Assembly: GCA_964016985.1 (NCBI GenBank)
Contig: OZ024827.1
Coordinates: 19,361,275 to 19,425,274 of the forward strand
Origin: Anodontia alba
Lineage: Eukaryota > Mollusca > Bivalvia > Lucinida > Lucinidae
Length of the DNA stretch: 64,000 bases
Direction: 5' to 3'
Position 1 is the stretch's first letter. The number at the start of each line of letters is the position of its first letter. This document shows positions 33,441 through 44,630 of the stretch, piece after piece. The notes under the pieces are model-generated. The model saw only the letters and a list, made by a program, of their open reading frames with translations. It had not been told where the DNA came from and made no database searches. A program made the position numbers and the translations under genes.

Positions 33441-35247
33441 ACAAGAGGCCCACGGGCCACGGTTCGCTCACCTGAGTGATATAGCCACTGCAGACATGCA
33501 GATGTTATGCAATATTTTTCCAATCCTATCATCGCAACTAATGAAAATATCATCATTTGAGCAGTTCTTAGTTTTGAAGAAGAATATATGGGCCTGACAA
33601 TCAATGGAGTATGATCATTTGAATAAACTATCAATCACATTTCAACAGAAGGATCAATGTGAAATTTGGTGGAAATTGTATAAGTGGTTTCTGAAGAATC
33701 ATGATTTTATACATGTAAACAGCACAGTGGCATAGAAATATTATAAATATAAACTTAGATTTCCAATCAGAACAATTTTAACTACTGTTGATCTACAAGT
33801 CACTTCGATACTTTCAATATAAATGTATATGGCCCAAACAAATGGGGAAGCAAATTTGACCTTGGCGGTAAAAAGGTCAAATGTCAACATAGAACCATCA
33901 TTTTAGCAATTTTGGTAGATCTCCTGTCCTCCATAATTTGTGCAAAGATTAGGACCCAGGGCTTATTTGGTTATGGAGAAGAAGATTTTTAAAGGTTTTT
34001 AACATATATAGGCATGGCAGCCATTTTAATCAATGGACCATACCCATTTTAGCAATCTTTCATTCTCCTGCCCACGGAGGCTCCGTATGAAATTTGAGCA
34101 ACACTGGCCCGGAAGCTTCAGAGGAAAAGCCATTTGAAATTATCAACATTTTTTCCATACAAATGTATGGGGCTCATACAAATGCATACAGAAGCAAACT
34201 TGACCTCGCCGTAAAAAGGTTAAATATCAATGTATGACAATTATTTTAGCAACTTTGGTAGACCGCCCGTTCCAGATGATATATGCAAAGATTCAGCCAC
34301 AAGCCATCCTCGGTTTCGGAGAATAAGATTTTTAAATGTTTTTCCCATACAAATGCATAAGGAAGCAAACTTGACCTTGCCGTAAAAAGGTCAAATGTAA
34401 ATGTATGATTATTATTTTAGCAACTTTGGTAGACCGCCTGTCCCCAATGATTTATGCAAACATTCAGACCCAAAGCATCCTCGGTTCTAGAGAAGAAGAT
34501 TTTTAAAGGTTTTTACCATATATGGGCATGGCGGACATCTTGGTCAACGAACCGTGACCGTTTTAGCAATCTTTTGTTTCCCCTATCTAAGGAGGCTCCA
34601 TATGAAATTTGAGCAAAATTGGCGCAGAGGCTCCAGAGAAGAAGTTGTTTGAAATTCTGAACATTTTTCCAATACAAATGCACAAGGAAGCAAAATTGAC
34701 CTTACCGTAAAAAGGTCAAATGTCAATGTACGACCATTATTTTAATAATTTTGGTAGCCCGCCTGTTCCCGAAGATATATGCAAAGATTCAGCCATAAGG
34801 CATGCTCGGTTTTGGAGAAGAAGATTTTTAAAGGTTTTTCCCATACATATGCATAGGGAAGCAAACTTGACCTTGCCGTAAAAAGGCCAAACGTCAACGT
34901 TCAATAATTTTTTTAGCAATTTTGGTAGAACTCCCCTCCATGATGATTCCTGCAAAGGTTCAGCCCCAAGGCATTCTCGGTTCTGGAGGAGAAGATTTTT
35001 AAAAGTTTTTACCATATATGGGCGTGGCAGCCATCATGGTCAACGGACCACGACCATTTTAGCAATCTTTCGTTCCCCCATCCTAAGGAGGCTCCATATG
35101 AAATTTGAGCAAAATTGGCTCAGCGGCTTCAGAGGAGAAGTCGTTTGAAAATGTTAACGGACGGACACACGGACGGACGGACGGACGGACGACGGACGAA
35201 AAGTGATCACAATAGCTCATCCTGAGCAGAGTTCAGGTGAGCTAAAA
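33441..35247. mobile_element. dispersed element E1 (AACAAGAGG ... GTGAGCTAAAAA)
   Basis: Starts AACAAGAGGCCCACGGGCC followed by CGCTCACCTGAG and ends CAGGTGAGCTAAAAA, so the termini are partly inverted. The interior has repeats of ~350 bp (TTTTAGCAATTTTGGTAGA, CCGTAAAAAGGTCAAATGT) and a (GGAC)n run at 35169-35195. Flanks match contiguous A-rich sequence of the host tandem unit. Related copies begin at 46798 and 51249. Non-coding. Confidence 0.75.
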
Positions 35248-35731
35248 ATGTGACCGCGCCACTATATAAGAAGAGATTTATCACCCCCCCACCCCCCCCC
35301 CCCCCCGCACCCCTATTAATCCAAGTGTCTTTTTTCCGAATAGGGTATACGGATTCGGTGGGGGGGCGGGGTTCCAAGTGTCTTTCTGTCCGTACTAGGC
35401 TGTAAAAATTTCCAAATGTCAAGTAGAGAATTTGACGATTTTGTGAATTGTCTGAATGTCATTTAGAGAACTTAGGGAATTAGTGAATTACTAATTCTAG
35501 CCAGGATTTTTAAAACAGTGTGGAAATCAGTAATCCATAGGACAGTGTGGAAAACTATCGAAGACAGAGGAAATCAATGGATTTTAGTCAAAAAATAGCG
35601 ATTTTTTTTTTTTTTTTTTTTTTTTTGAAAAACAGTTACATATAAACCATTTTAATAAAATGTAGTCGAATCGCTATATAGGGAGTGATTTTTCCCACTA
35701 GTATTCCAAGTATCTTTTCGACTAGGCTATA

Positions 35732-36011
35732 CATTACGAAAACACGCCTATTCAAATTTATTGAAAATTTCACCACCAAAAAAACTGAAAGTTTTCAGAT
35801 AAAAATTCTGATATTTTTCCTACTTCTGCTCAAAACATAGATTGTGGGTACTCGTTAGAACCGCCTCGACGAGGCGGTTCTAACGAATACTCACAATCTA
35901 TGTTTTTGAGCAGAAATATGAAAAATAATGTATACCACTGTAAACCCCAGTTTTACTATATAAAAGTGGGGTTTAAGGGGGTCAAAATTATATAGGTATC
36001 TTTTCGTGGTG
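35732..36011 (-). mobile_element. PAL1, B-A orientation, with clean empty-site comparison
   Basis: Full-length, central base A, in a tandem-block unit. Left flank ends GACTAGGCTATA, right flank starts AAAATTCAGGG; the uninterrupted unit at ~37385 reads GACTAGGCTATAAAAATTC, so nothing was duplicated or lost. Confidence 0.92.
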
Positions 36012-36989
36012 AAAATTCAGGGTTTTTAATGTGTCTTTCTGCCCATATTAGGCTGTGAAATATCCAAATAACAAGTCGAGAATCTGATGAATGTGAAATA
36101 TCCAAATGTCAATAGAGAATTTGTGAATTGTAAAAATGTCATCCAGAGAGGGAGATTTGTGAATCACCAAATTCTTTAAATTTCACAATGGACAGTATGG
36201 AATACTAACCAAGATAGAAACTTTATTAAAATTTATCAGAAGAAGCATTATTTTTTTTTCTTAGAAAAAAAAGTTACATAAAAAACCATGGAAAAATGGG
36301 TCGCGATGCATTTTAGGGAGATTTTTTTTTCAACTAGTATTCCAAGTTTCTGTTCATATTAGGCTGTAAAATATCCAAAAATCAGTTAGAGAATTTGATG
36401 AATTTGTGAATTGTCCAAATGAAAGACTTAAGAATACGTGAATCACCAAATTCCTTAAATTCACAATGGACAGTATGGGATACTAACCAAATAGAAACTC
36501 CATTGAAATTTATCAATAAAAGCATTTTTTTATAAAAGATTATATATAAACTATGTAAAAATGTGGGCGCGTTGCTATATAGAAAGAGAAAACTTTCTGA
36601 AAACAAATATAGCCTACCTAGGATATTTATAAATAGTGATAAATACAGTAACACATAGGACAGAGTGGAAAACTAAGAAAGAAAGAAACTCCATGGATTG
36701 TAGTCAAAAAATAGCATTTTTTTTTTTTTTTTTTTTTTTTTTTACATATGAACCGTGTAAAAACATGTGGTTCCGTCGCTATAAAGGGAGATTGTAAAAA
36801 TATCCAAATAACAAGTAGAGAATTTGAAGAATTTGTTAATTGTCCAAATGTCATCTAGAGAGTGAATTTGCAAGTCACCGAATTCCTTAAATTTCACATT
36901 GGACAGTATGGAATACTAACCAAGACAGAAACTCCATTGGAATTTATCAGTAAAAGCTATATTTTTTCTTAGAAGAAAACGTTACATAT

Positions 36990-37300
36990 AAAACCATAGA
37001 TTGATTGAGTTGGGGTTTAACGACACATCAACCTTTGTGGGTCATTTTGTGTCGTCTCCCAGAGAAAGGGAGAAAAGAGAGAGAAGAGATAGCAGAAGAG
37101 ATGAAAGAGAGGGACAGGGAAGAAAGAGGAACAGGGATGAAAGTAAAGAAACAGAAGAAATAAAAACATCAACTCCCTACCCTTTCCTGCTACAAGGATA
37201 GGAGGCCTTGCCCAACTATAAGCCAATATCAGCTGGACGCCCCGGTGACAAAATATACAGGACACCTTCGCACCACCAAACCATCCACATAAAACCATAG
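36990..37300 (-). mobile_element. SINE-like repeat, antisense
   Basis: Begins GATTGATTGAGTTGGGGTTT, the reverse of a SINE tail (AAACCCCAAACC...), followed by an AG-rich expansion (AGAGAAGAGAT...) and GCCCAACTATAAGCC. Family membership is inferred from the tail only. Confidence 0.5.
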
Positions 37301-37529
37301 AAAAAATGGGTCGCTTCGCAATAAAGGGAGAGAACTTTTTTCAACTAGTATTCCAAGTGTCTTCTTTTTTTTTTTTTTTTTTTTTGACTAGGCTATAAAA
37401 ATTCAAGGGTTTTCCAAGTGTCTTTCTGTCCGTATTAGACTGTAAAATATCAAAATGTCAAGTAGAGAATTTAATGAATTTGTGAATTGTCCAAATGTCC
37501 TCTAGGGAACTTAGGGAATTTGTAAATCA

Positions 37530-38292
37530 ATTCTGAAAGCGTTTGGACCTGAGAAAGGTTTGTGCTAGGTGGGTACCTCGTTTACTCACTGAGAAGCAAA
37601 AGACACAACGCCTTAAATGTGCCCGGGAACTTTTGAAAACATATAGAGGCTGTAATAGTCGGGTCATTTCTAATTTGCTAACAGGTGATGAAACCTGGGT
37701 GCACATGTTTGAGCCACAAAGAAGGGCTGATAATAAGCTAAAACGCCCATGTATTGCCAAGAGAACCATAAGTTCGAAGAAGATGTTCTACGCAATTTTC
37801 TTTAATGGCCAGTGTTTCTAGTGCCTTGTCCATCTGGTCATACAGTACTGAAGAAAGTAAAAGAGTACAATAAGAAACGACCAAGCAAAGGATGATCAGG
37901 ATTCCACCTTTTACATGACAACGCCTCCTCTCATAAGTGAGAGGTGGTTAAGTCTTTTTTGGCTTCTGAAAAGGTGAAAGTTTAAACCATCCACCTTATT
38001 CACCTGACCCGAGTCCCTGTGACTTCTTTTTATTTCCAAGGCTTAAGAAAATGCTTTCTGGAAATAAGTATACGTCTAGAAGTTCTCTTGACAGCGCTAT
38101 TTATCAGTGTCTCAAACAGATATCAAAGGAAGATTATTTATCTGCTTTTCGCGACTGGGTAAAAAGGTTACAAAAATGTGTTTCAGTAAAGGGGGAATAC
38201 TTTGACGGTTTGTAATAAAAATATGTTTGATAAAACGTAGCACTAAGTAACCTAATCCGAACCCAGTGACGAAACTTTTTGCAGGACCCTCG
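37530..38292 (+). pseudogene. mariner transposase remnant, 5'-truncated
   Basis: The frame reads LRKVCARWVPRLLTEKQKTQ, LLTGDETWVHMFEP (first catalytic Asp), KRPCIAKRTISSKKMFYAIF, then after frameshifts LLHDNAS (second Asp) and YSPDPSPCDFFLFP (third Asp of D,D34D), ending VKGEYFDGL. The helix-turn-helix half is missing. The right end GCAGGACCCTCG plus TA at 38293-38294 looks like a mariner TIR. Different subfamily from 42923-44260. Confidence 0.8.
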
Positions 38293-38454
38293 TAATAATA
38301 CAATATTATAAAGTCTCAAAGACGCAAAACCTTTGACGCAGATGTAAACTTACGCCACAGAAGGACAAGCGAACTTACGTACGAACGAACAGACGACAGG
38401 TAAAGGGAAAATTATATATCAATCGGTATCCAAGTATCCTGGTGTAATAAACAA

Positions 38455-39030
38455 AAAAGGTAAGAGAAAAGTCCAGGGAGTGCCACAATCACAAACCGCA
38501 GCCCATCCCAGATCCCAAGAGGAAGAGGAAACCGACAAATCCAAACAAGCCCAAATCGAACAAACGTACGAAATGCACTAAGATTAGCTCTCTCTTCCCC
38601 AAGCGAGGTAATCGCAATACTAAAAGGACTAAAAAACACAAGAACAAAATGACACACGGAAAGACATACAACAAATCGCCTCGTAGAATAAACCACATAG
38701 CAACAAAAAGTAAGACTAACACCGGGACCACCGCCTTAGAACGGTCGGTAGAGCAAACCACCGGGGGGTTTAAAGCACTTTTACAGCTAGCTAACTTCAC
38801 CCTGGGTCCCGATGCTACTCTTAATACAGAAACACATAAAAATTCGGTTCGCATAAAGGCTCCCAACTCAGTCAATGCATCAAAGCGAAAACATAAAAAT
38901 CAAATTAATCACTATAATAAACAAAGACGAGTACTCATGGCTAATTCTACTGTATGCCAGAGTAAATGAAAACCAATAGCTGAACCACGGCGGGGCAAGC
39001 CAAAGACATATCGTCAAGCCCCAACCCATA
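38455..39030 (-). mobile_element. Penelope-like element tail, solo copy
   Basis: Full 3' tail without coding part, on the - strand, ending CTTTTCTCTTACC then TTTTTT. Nearly identical to 26388-26968 apart from small indels, so it is relatively young. Apparent reading frames of ~100 codons on both strands come from the tail. Confidence 0.85.
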
Positions 39031-39190
39031 ATTTAAATGGAAGAATAAAGACTGATTGGGATTGTTGACTTTAAACTTTACAGTTCATACACCACATGTC
39101 GTATGTATGTTTTAATGAAGATTCATAGTCACAATTCCCGAAAAGATGTGTGCTTTTTATTAGCAAAAGTTATTGCAGGTTTTTCCTGTT

Positions 39191-39284
39191 TTCCGACAAA
39201 AATGCATCTTGTGGGTACTCATTAGAATCGCCTCGCGATTCAGATGAGTACCCATAATATATGTGTTTTTTTTTCACAAAAACT
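39191..39284. repeat. short hairpin with PAL1-like core, non-PAL1 arms
   Basis: GACAAAAATGCATCTTGTGG, GTACTCATTAGAATCGCCTC, then CGATTCAGATGAGTACCC and a decayed right arm. The arms do not match PAL1. Confidence 0.8.
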
Positions 39285-39362
39285 TTAAAAAATATTTATT
39301 TAGATTCACCTCTTATCATAAAGGTAATGTTCTTAGCCGTACATCATTTTACTTTATTTCAC

Positions 39363-39705
39363 TGACCTCGGTGGCTCATTAGTAGTATAGGGGTGGGCCA
39401 CCCTATACTACTCTCATTTGAATGTGCATTTGACTGGTGATCAGAAGGGTGTGGGTTTGACCCGCTAAGGGTCCGAAAAAATTTCGTTGAGGTTGATCAT
39501 GAAACATTTCCTTCGTTCATTCTGTCCCTTCCGCTGATTCAAGAAGTATAGTCGTCAGTTTCTGGCTAAAGTACGTAGACAAGTACTGATTAACCGCCTA
39601 GAGGAATAAGCCTATCAGGTTAACTGTGGTTAGGTAAACAGACCTGCTTGGCATGAACTTTATAGTGTTTACTGGGTCACAAAACCCCAAACCAACCAAC
39701 CAATT
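39363..39705 (+). mobile_element. tRNA-derived SINE
   Basis: Head CTCGGTGGCTCATTAGTAG, B-box-like GTGTGGGTTTGACCCGC, body shared with 16776-17075, tail AACCAACCAACCAA. A small palindrome (TAGTATAGGGTGG type) lies in its head. Confidence 0.8.
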
Positions 39706-39943
39706 CTTCAGATTCCTTTTCTGACAAGATCCATGTCGTAGGTTATGGTGATTGTAGTTTTGAGACTTTATGAACTTTTCAACAATAATTCAGCTCAGAG
39801 GTTTATACTTCTACTTCTAGTAGAATTATAAGCCTCTGGCCAGTTGTATGGGGCTATTGTTGCGTATGAAAACATCCATTTGCTGACTTCCATGAATGTA
39901 GCGACAATGCAACTACACAGCACTGAACTGCGGCACATCTCTA

Positions 39944-40222
39944 CAGCACGAAAACACGCCTATAAAATTTTGACCCCTTTAAACCCCACTTTTATATAGT
40001 AAAACTGGGGTTTACTGGGGTATACATTTTTTTCTTTATTTCTGCTCAAAGCATAGATTGTGGGTACTCGTTAGAACCGCCTCGACGAGGCGGTTCTAAC
40101 GAGTATCCACAATCTATGTTTTGAGCAGAAATTTGAAAAATATCGGAATTTTTTGTATGAAAATTTTATTTTTTTTGGTGGTAAATTTTTCAGCATACTT
40201 GAATAGGCATGTTTTCGTAATG
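39944..40222 (+). mobile_element. PAL1, A-B orientation
   Basis: Left end CAGCACGAAAACACGCC, right end GCATGTTTTCGTAATG, central base A. Confidence 0.9.
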
Positions 40223-40705
40223 AATTGCCACTATCTAGCGTGCGACCAGTATGGCTTCAGGCGCTATTTTGTCTAAATATGTTTCTGAGGGAAGCAAGGA
40301 TTCGAAAATGCAAACCGATGAGTGGAAGTTATAGTTTGACTACTACGCTAAAGTTCTAAATAATTTAAACAGTAAAAATGATGGTTTCAAGCAAGAAGAG
40401 CGTAGACTAGTTAATTTTGCAAATAGGGGGCAATTCAGCAATTAAACTGCCTCCTTTAGCAAAAGTTGTTACTTCACTTTGCTAAATTGGTAAGGCTAAA
40501 TAATGAATTGTAAATTTTATCGCATCTATCCTCAGTTCTGGGACAGACAGGCCTGAGCAAACAATGAAGACCGCGATCAGACGCCGCTAAAAGAATCTAC
40601 ACTGTTTTCCACTCATCCGGCAGTGTTTTGACAGATCAGTCTGTAGTAAAATGGTGCTACTCAAATTTTAGAACAAATAATGCAGAAGTCTCAGAGGTCC
40701 CGATA

Positions 40706-40812
40706 CCCAGTCAGCATTCTATGTAAATCTATATCGGGCCGTCATCGGCCCGTCAGGGTAGCTGACGGGCCGATGACGGCCCGATGTAGATTTACGTAGA
40801 ATGCTAGCTAGG
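40706..40812. mobile_element. PAL2 hairpin MITE
   Basis: CCCAGTCAGCATTCTATGTA ... GGGCCG ... TACGTAGAATGCTAGCTAGG; the central loop is inverted relative to 15654 (AGGGTAGCT instead of AGCTACCCT). Confidence 0.85.
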
Positions 40813-40849
40813 TATTTAGTGTAAATATAGTATTATTTACTGTCAAATC

Positions 40850-41176
40850 TCAATAACACCGATAGCTCGTTTACCATGGCTAGTTAATTCGAACTCGGTT
40901 TTGAGTCTCTACGAAATTCTTTCGACAGCTCAAGAAAACAATTATATAAGGAAATTTTCTTATTTCATCATGAAATTGTGTGTTGTGCGTACCCATCGAG
41001 ACGATTCTAATGAGCACTCAACATACCATTATTGACTAGAAGATCGAAAAACATTCCCTAAATTATCGCCGTTTGCTTCCTAACCTGGCGTTATGATTAA
41101 CCATCAGTGGCTCGGGCTACCCATACCTCGAACAAATTTCTATGGTCCAGGTGTTCGAATTATTGTGGTTCGACTG
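40850..41176. mobile_element. pogo-like MITE family T2, PAL1-type core remnant
   Basis: Ends CTGTCAAATCTCAATAACAC and GTTCGACTG, flanked by TA. The interior shares GCTCGTTTACCATGGCT and TTCGAACTCGGTTTTGAG with 59850-60195. The centre holds half of a GACGATTCTAATGAG core. Confidence 0.8.
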
Positions 41177-41178
41177 TA

Positions 41179-41513
41179 CAGTCGACTCTCGTTATCTCGA
41201 ATTCCAAGGGCCTCACTGAAACACTTCGAGATATCCGTACTTCGACATATCCCAGTTGAGAGAGTGAGGAAAACAATAAATTGAACAACCACATTTAACA
41301 AATGAATATGTAATTTGACTCCTGAAGTTAGAAATATATATATAAAATAATGTGGAAAAGAGGAGAAATTGCTCCTTAGGAGCAATTTCTCCTCTTTTCC
41401 ACATTATTTTATTACCTGTTGGCATAGTTTCATGTTAAAACAGAGACCAGATTTTCAGTTCGAGATAAGCGGTAATTTGAAATAAGCGAGTTCGAGACAA
41501 CAAGGTTCGACTG
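41179..41513. mobile_element. pogo/Tigger-like MITE (family T1)
   Basis: TA at 41177-41178 separates it from the T2 copy on its left; right TA at 41514-41515. Palindromic centre intact. It lies ~90 bp 3' of the GST stop codon. Confidence 0.88.
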
Positions 41514-41600
41514 TATTTATGTTCGAGTTCTCAGAACTTCCAATGTAATTTAGAAATGTATGGCCGGCAACACGTGTGCTTTTTGTTGTTGTTTTGGTTA

Positions 41601-41839
41601 CTACAATCCCATGTCATAATCCGGGGTTCCTTTTGCATAGCTCATAAGAAAGTCTAAATGAAGTTCTTCTGGATGCATAGTCCGTTTCACAGCTGGTAGA
41701 CACTTCATTTTCTGTACCCAGTTATGAAGACAAGGGTATTTGTGGGCAGACAGTTCCATCTTTGGGAAAATTTTATGTATCACAGAAATGCGTTCCATAT
41801 GAGGCCAGAGTATGAAGTCTATCATCATAGGACTATGTC
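41601..41839 (-). CDS. glutathione S-transferase omega, last exon
   Basis: Acceptor (- strand) TCTTCTATTTCAG; starts with 2 nt of a codon (phase 1) and ends with TAG at 41601-41603. It encodes HSPMMIDFILWPHMERISVI, FPKMELSAHKYPCLHNWVQK, MKCLPAVKRTMHPEEL and a C-terminus KGTPDYDMGL. The (F)GGHSPMMIDFxLWPxxER stretch and the helical tail are characteristic of omega-class GSTs, which catalyse glutathione-dependent thiol transfer and dehydroascorbate reduction in the cytosol. Upstream exons are at 46312 and 51030. Confidence 0.85.
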
Positions 41840-42176
41840 CTGAAATAGAAGAGCAGAGGTACTGAAAAATACTACGTATATATATGGGGCACATCAAGCG
41901 AAAATGTGCCTTCGGGCATACGCAAAATGTACTGATTCAGATCACCTGCACATGCGCAAAGTTTCATCCGTGCATTTGCTCTGCATTGAAACATTCTATA
42001 GTATCCAGTTATTCTGTTTGTGTACAGCAAATGCCCTGATCAGACTGCGCGGATGCGCAGGCTAATCTGGGCCTTTGCTGTCCACATATGCCCGAAGACA
42101 CGTTTTCGCATGGCGCTGCCCAGATGTCACATGTGAATAATCATTGCAGGACCTGTCGTGAACTGTGATTAATCCG
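41840..42176. other. intron with dispersed bivalve-type repeats
   Basis: Holds GCGCAAAGTTTC ... CATTTGCTCTGCATTGAAAC and CCTGATCAGACTGCGCGGAT followed by GCGCAGGCTAATCTGGGCC, a small palindromic repeat family related to segments near 2920 and 24716. Confidence 0.6.
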
Positions 42177-42446
42177 CATTAAGAAAACATGCCTATTTAA
42201 ATATACTGAAAATTTTACCACCAAAGAATGAAAAAATCCATATAAAAATTCTGATATTTTTCATATTTCTGCTCATAACATAGATTGTGGGTAGGCGTTC
42301 GAACCGCCTCGATGAGTCGGTTCTAACGAGTACCCACAATCAATATTTTTGAGCAGACATAAGAAAAATAATGTTTACCCCTGTAAACCCCAGTTTTTAC
42401 TATATAAAAGTGGGGTTTAAAATTATATAGGCATGTTTTCGTAATG
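42177..42446 (-). mobile_element. PAL1, B-A orientation
   Basis: Left end CATTAAGAAAACATGCC, right end GCATGTTTTCGTAATG. Core degenerate on one side (GTAGGCGTTCGAACCGCCTC, then GATGAGTCGG). Confidence 0.85.
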
Positions 42447-42810
42447 GTTTCGGTGCTTCACTCCTTTAGAGTTCGTTCGGCACCTCTGATTTCAAAACTG
42501 GCATTTTGGAAGGTCTGATAAACCGTATCATAATACACCTGTCAGTATGCAAAAACATCAAAGTACTCCTAAAGATTTTAGCGTTATTGCCAATTTCGCT
42601 AATTGTCAACAGACAGGCTGTTCATGGACGGTTAACAAATTTACCTTGGGTGGTTCACAAACTGTCCACGGGCTGACAAATCGATTGGGGCACTCTTTGA
42701 GAGTCGACTTTACAGACTTTCGACTTTTCTGCGGGTCGTGTAACGATCTGAGTGTAAATCTGCAAATGCCATAAGCAGGCTGTGTTTACAATCGAGCCAT
42801 AGTATTTGAG

Positions 42811-42920
42811 TTTTGAGCAGAAATTAGAAAACTATATTGTATACCCAAGTAAACCCACGCTTTACTATATAAAAGTGGGGTTTAAGGGGGTCAAAATTGT
42901 ATAGGCATGTTTTCGTGATG
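42811..42920 (-). mobile_element. PAL1 arm A fragment
   Basis: TTTTGAGCAGAAATTAG to ATGTTTTCGTGATG: one arm without core. Mariner starts right after its last base (TA at 42921-42922). Confidence 0.85.
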
Positions 42921-42922
42921 TA

Positions 42923-44260
42923 CGAGGGATGTTCGAAATGAATTGCTTATTGTCCTCTAGCTCGATATCCAAGTGGGGCACGATAAAAACCAATACATAC
43001 CTGTATAAGGCTATTCAATATCTACAATATGGTGTATAAATGTACATGTTAGACTAAGTGTAAGACATAAAATTTGCCATTTGAATACACGCAGTCATTG
43101 ACCACTGAAGTAAAAATGGTTGGTAGAAGCGTCGACAAAAAAGATGAAATACGGGCTTACATCAAAGCTCGCTCAAAACTTGGTTGTTCTTTGAAGAAGC
43201 TGATGACTGAAATTTCTACTGCTTTTGGACCTTCTTGTGTGTCTTATGACACAGTTCGGCGGTGGAAAAAGAAATTTGAGTCTGGTGTAGAGTCCATCAA
43301 AAATGCACCGAAATCAGGTAGGCCAAAATCTGCATCTCGTAAAGAAATCGTTTCCAAAATAAAGGAAATCATTGAAGGAGATGCCAGATTTACAGTTCGT
43401 GATATTGCACGAAAGGTAGGCATATCACTATCAACGGTTCACTTTATTTTGAAGAAGCATTTGAAAGTCAGAAAGATTTCTGCTAGATGGGTGCCACATC
43501 TGTTGACTGACGAGCAAAAGAGGCAACGGGTTAAAGTGGCCAAAAAGCTGCTTCAAATGTACCAAAATATGACAAAAAGCAGTTTGCCAATGTCGTCACA
43601 GGTGATGAAACCTGGGACCATTATTTTGAGCCCGTCAGAAAGGTTAGCAATAAGATCTGGGCCACTTAACACAGCAAACGCCCAATAATTGCCAAACGTT
43701 CTTTGAGTACAAAGAAGGTTTTGTATGCAATCTTCTTCTCTGGTGAAGGAGTCGCAATAAAAGTGCCAATGAAAAAGGGCAAAAGCATCACCGAAAGTAC
43801 TACAAAGACGTAGTACTGAAGAAACTGAAAAAGTATTATCAGAAACAACGCCCTACCATTGGTTTTAAACATGTCCGTCTTCTACATGACAATGCCCCAG
43901 CTCATACCTCCGCAATAGTTACGGCGTTTTTGAAGAAAGAAAAAGTAACTGTTTTGCCTCACCCCCCGTATTCCCCAGACCTTGCCCCATGTGATTTTTT
44001 TTTGTTTCCGAAATTGACAGCATTCCTTGCTGGGCGGAAATACCAGTCCCGATAGGCACTTGGATCTGCCATTCATCAGTACCTTATTACTGTGCCCAAA
44101 TCAGCGTACCGTGACGCCTTCAAGAAGTGGATACATCGGCTGAAACTTTGCTTTTCTAGCCACGGGGAGTACTTCGAAGGCATGAAATGAGTACTTTTGG
44201 GCTAACTTGAAATTTGAAGTCTCCAGATAGAAATAAGCAATTCATTTCGAACATCCCTCG
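42923..44260 (+). mobile_element. mariner transposon, full length, inactive
   Basis: TIRs of 29 bp are perfectly matched (start CGAGGGATGTTCGAAATGAA on both strands), with TA target duplications at 42921-42922 and 44261-44262. Total 1,338 bp, typical for mariner. Intact TIRs with a lightly damaged gene suggest fairly recent inactivation. It lies in an intron of the GST gene, opposite strand. Confidence 0.95.
43116..44190 (+). pseudogene. mariner transposase, two frameshifts and two stops
   Basis: ATG start at 43116 (MVGRSVDKKDEIRAYIKARS). Two N-terminal helix-turn-helix regions (LGCSLKKLMTEI..., FTVRDIARKVGISLSTVHFI) flank a GRPKS hook. Catalytic D,D34D triad: Asp codons at 43604 (VVTGDETW), 43888 (LLHDNAPAH) and 43993 (YSPDLAPCDFFLFPK), exactly 34 residues between the last two. 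One-base deletions near 43560 and 43792, in-frame TAA at 43667 and TAG at 44053. The C-terminus HGEYFEGMK ends at TGA 44188-44190. Confidence 0.93.
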
Positions 44261-44262
44261 TA

Positions 44263-44562
44263 CATCCAGGTCTGACGCCGCAGAACTATGAATCGTCTGT
44301 TTATGGCATTTACAGAGTTTCTTTCAGCAAACATAGAATGTTGTCTGCTACAATTTGCTTTAATGTAGCGCGTTAAGGCCATTTCACCTGTATTTCACTT
44401 ACAAGGAACAGTTGTAGTAATAAACCAACATGTAAATATGCCTAAATCAACACTAACAGCATTGGTGGGTGGATCGCGCTGAGTGTAGGCTGAGAAATGG
44501 TAGTGAACGAGGTTATAGGGTTGTTTTATTTTACCCTTAGCTTCCTGTTAGTTAAGCAAACA
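44263..44562. other. intron sequence, nothing recognised
   Basis: No coding or repeat signal that I can support. Confidence 0.5.
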
Positions 44563-44630
44563 GTGCAGACCCTAGTCAGACGCCGCGTTCTGTGGCGTCT
44601 GATCTGGGTCTGCCCTGTTTGCCAGTCTCA
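44563..44630. repeat. PAL3-type hairpin
   Basis: GCAAACAGTGCAGACCCTAG and TGATCTGGGTCTGCCCTGTT arms around an inner CGCCGC...GTGGCG stem. Confidence 0.75.

Larger units (their letters stand above)
32200..37530. repeat. diverged tandem block, several-hundred-bp unit
   Basis: About eight decayed units share, in order, GAATACTAACGAAGATAGAAA, ACATATAAACCATGTAAAAA, GGTCGCGTCGCTATATAGGG, CTAGTATTCCAAGTGTCTTT, AGTAGAGAATTTGATGAAT and CTTAAATTTCACAATGGACA. Unit starts are near 32220, 32590, 33170, 35530, 36195, 36475, 36905 and 37300. Inserted in it are the 33441-35247 element, PAL1 at 35732 and a SINE piece at 36990. A- and T-runs mark most units. No gene. Confidence 0.7.

Noticed and set aside
42547..42774. 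75-codon + strand frame as a host exon
   Set aside because: No splice sites in phase, no family, and it lies antisense in a GST intron.
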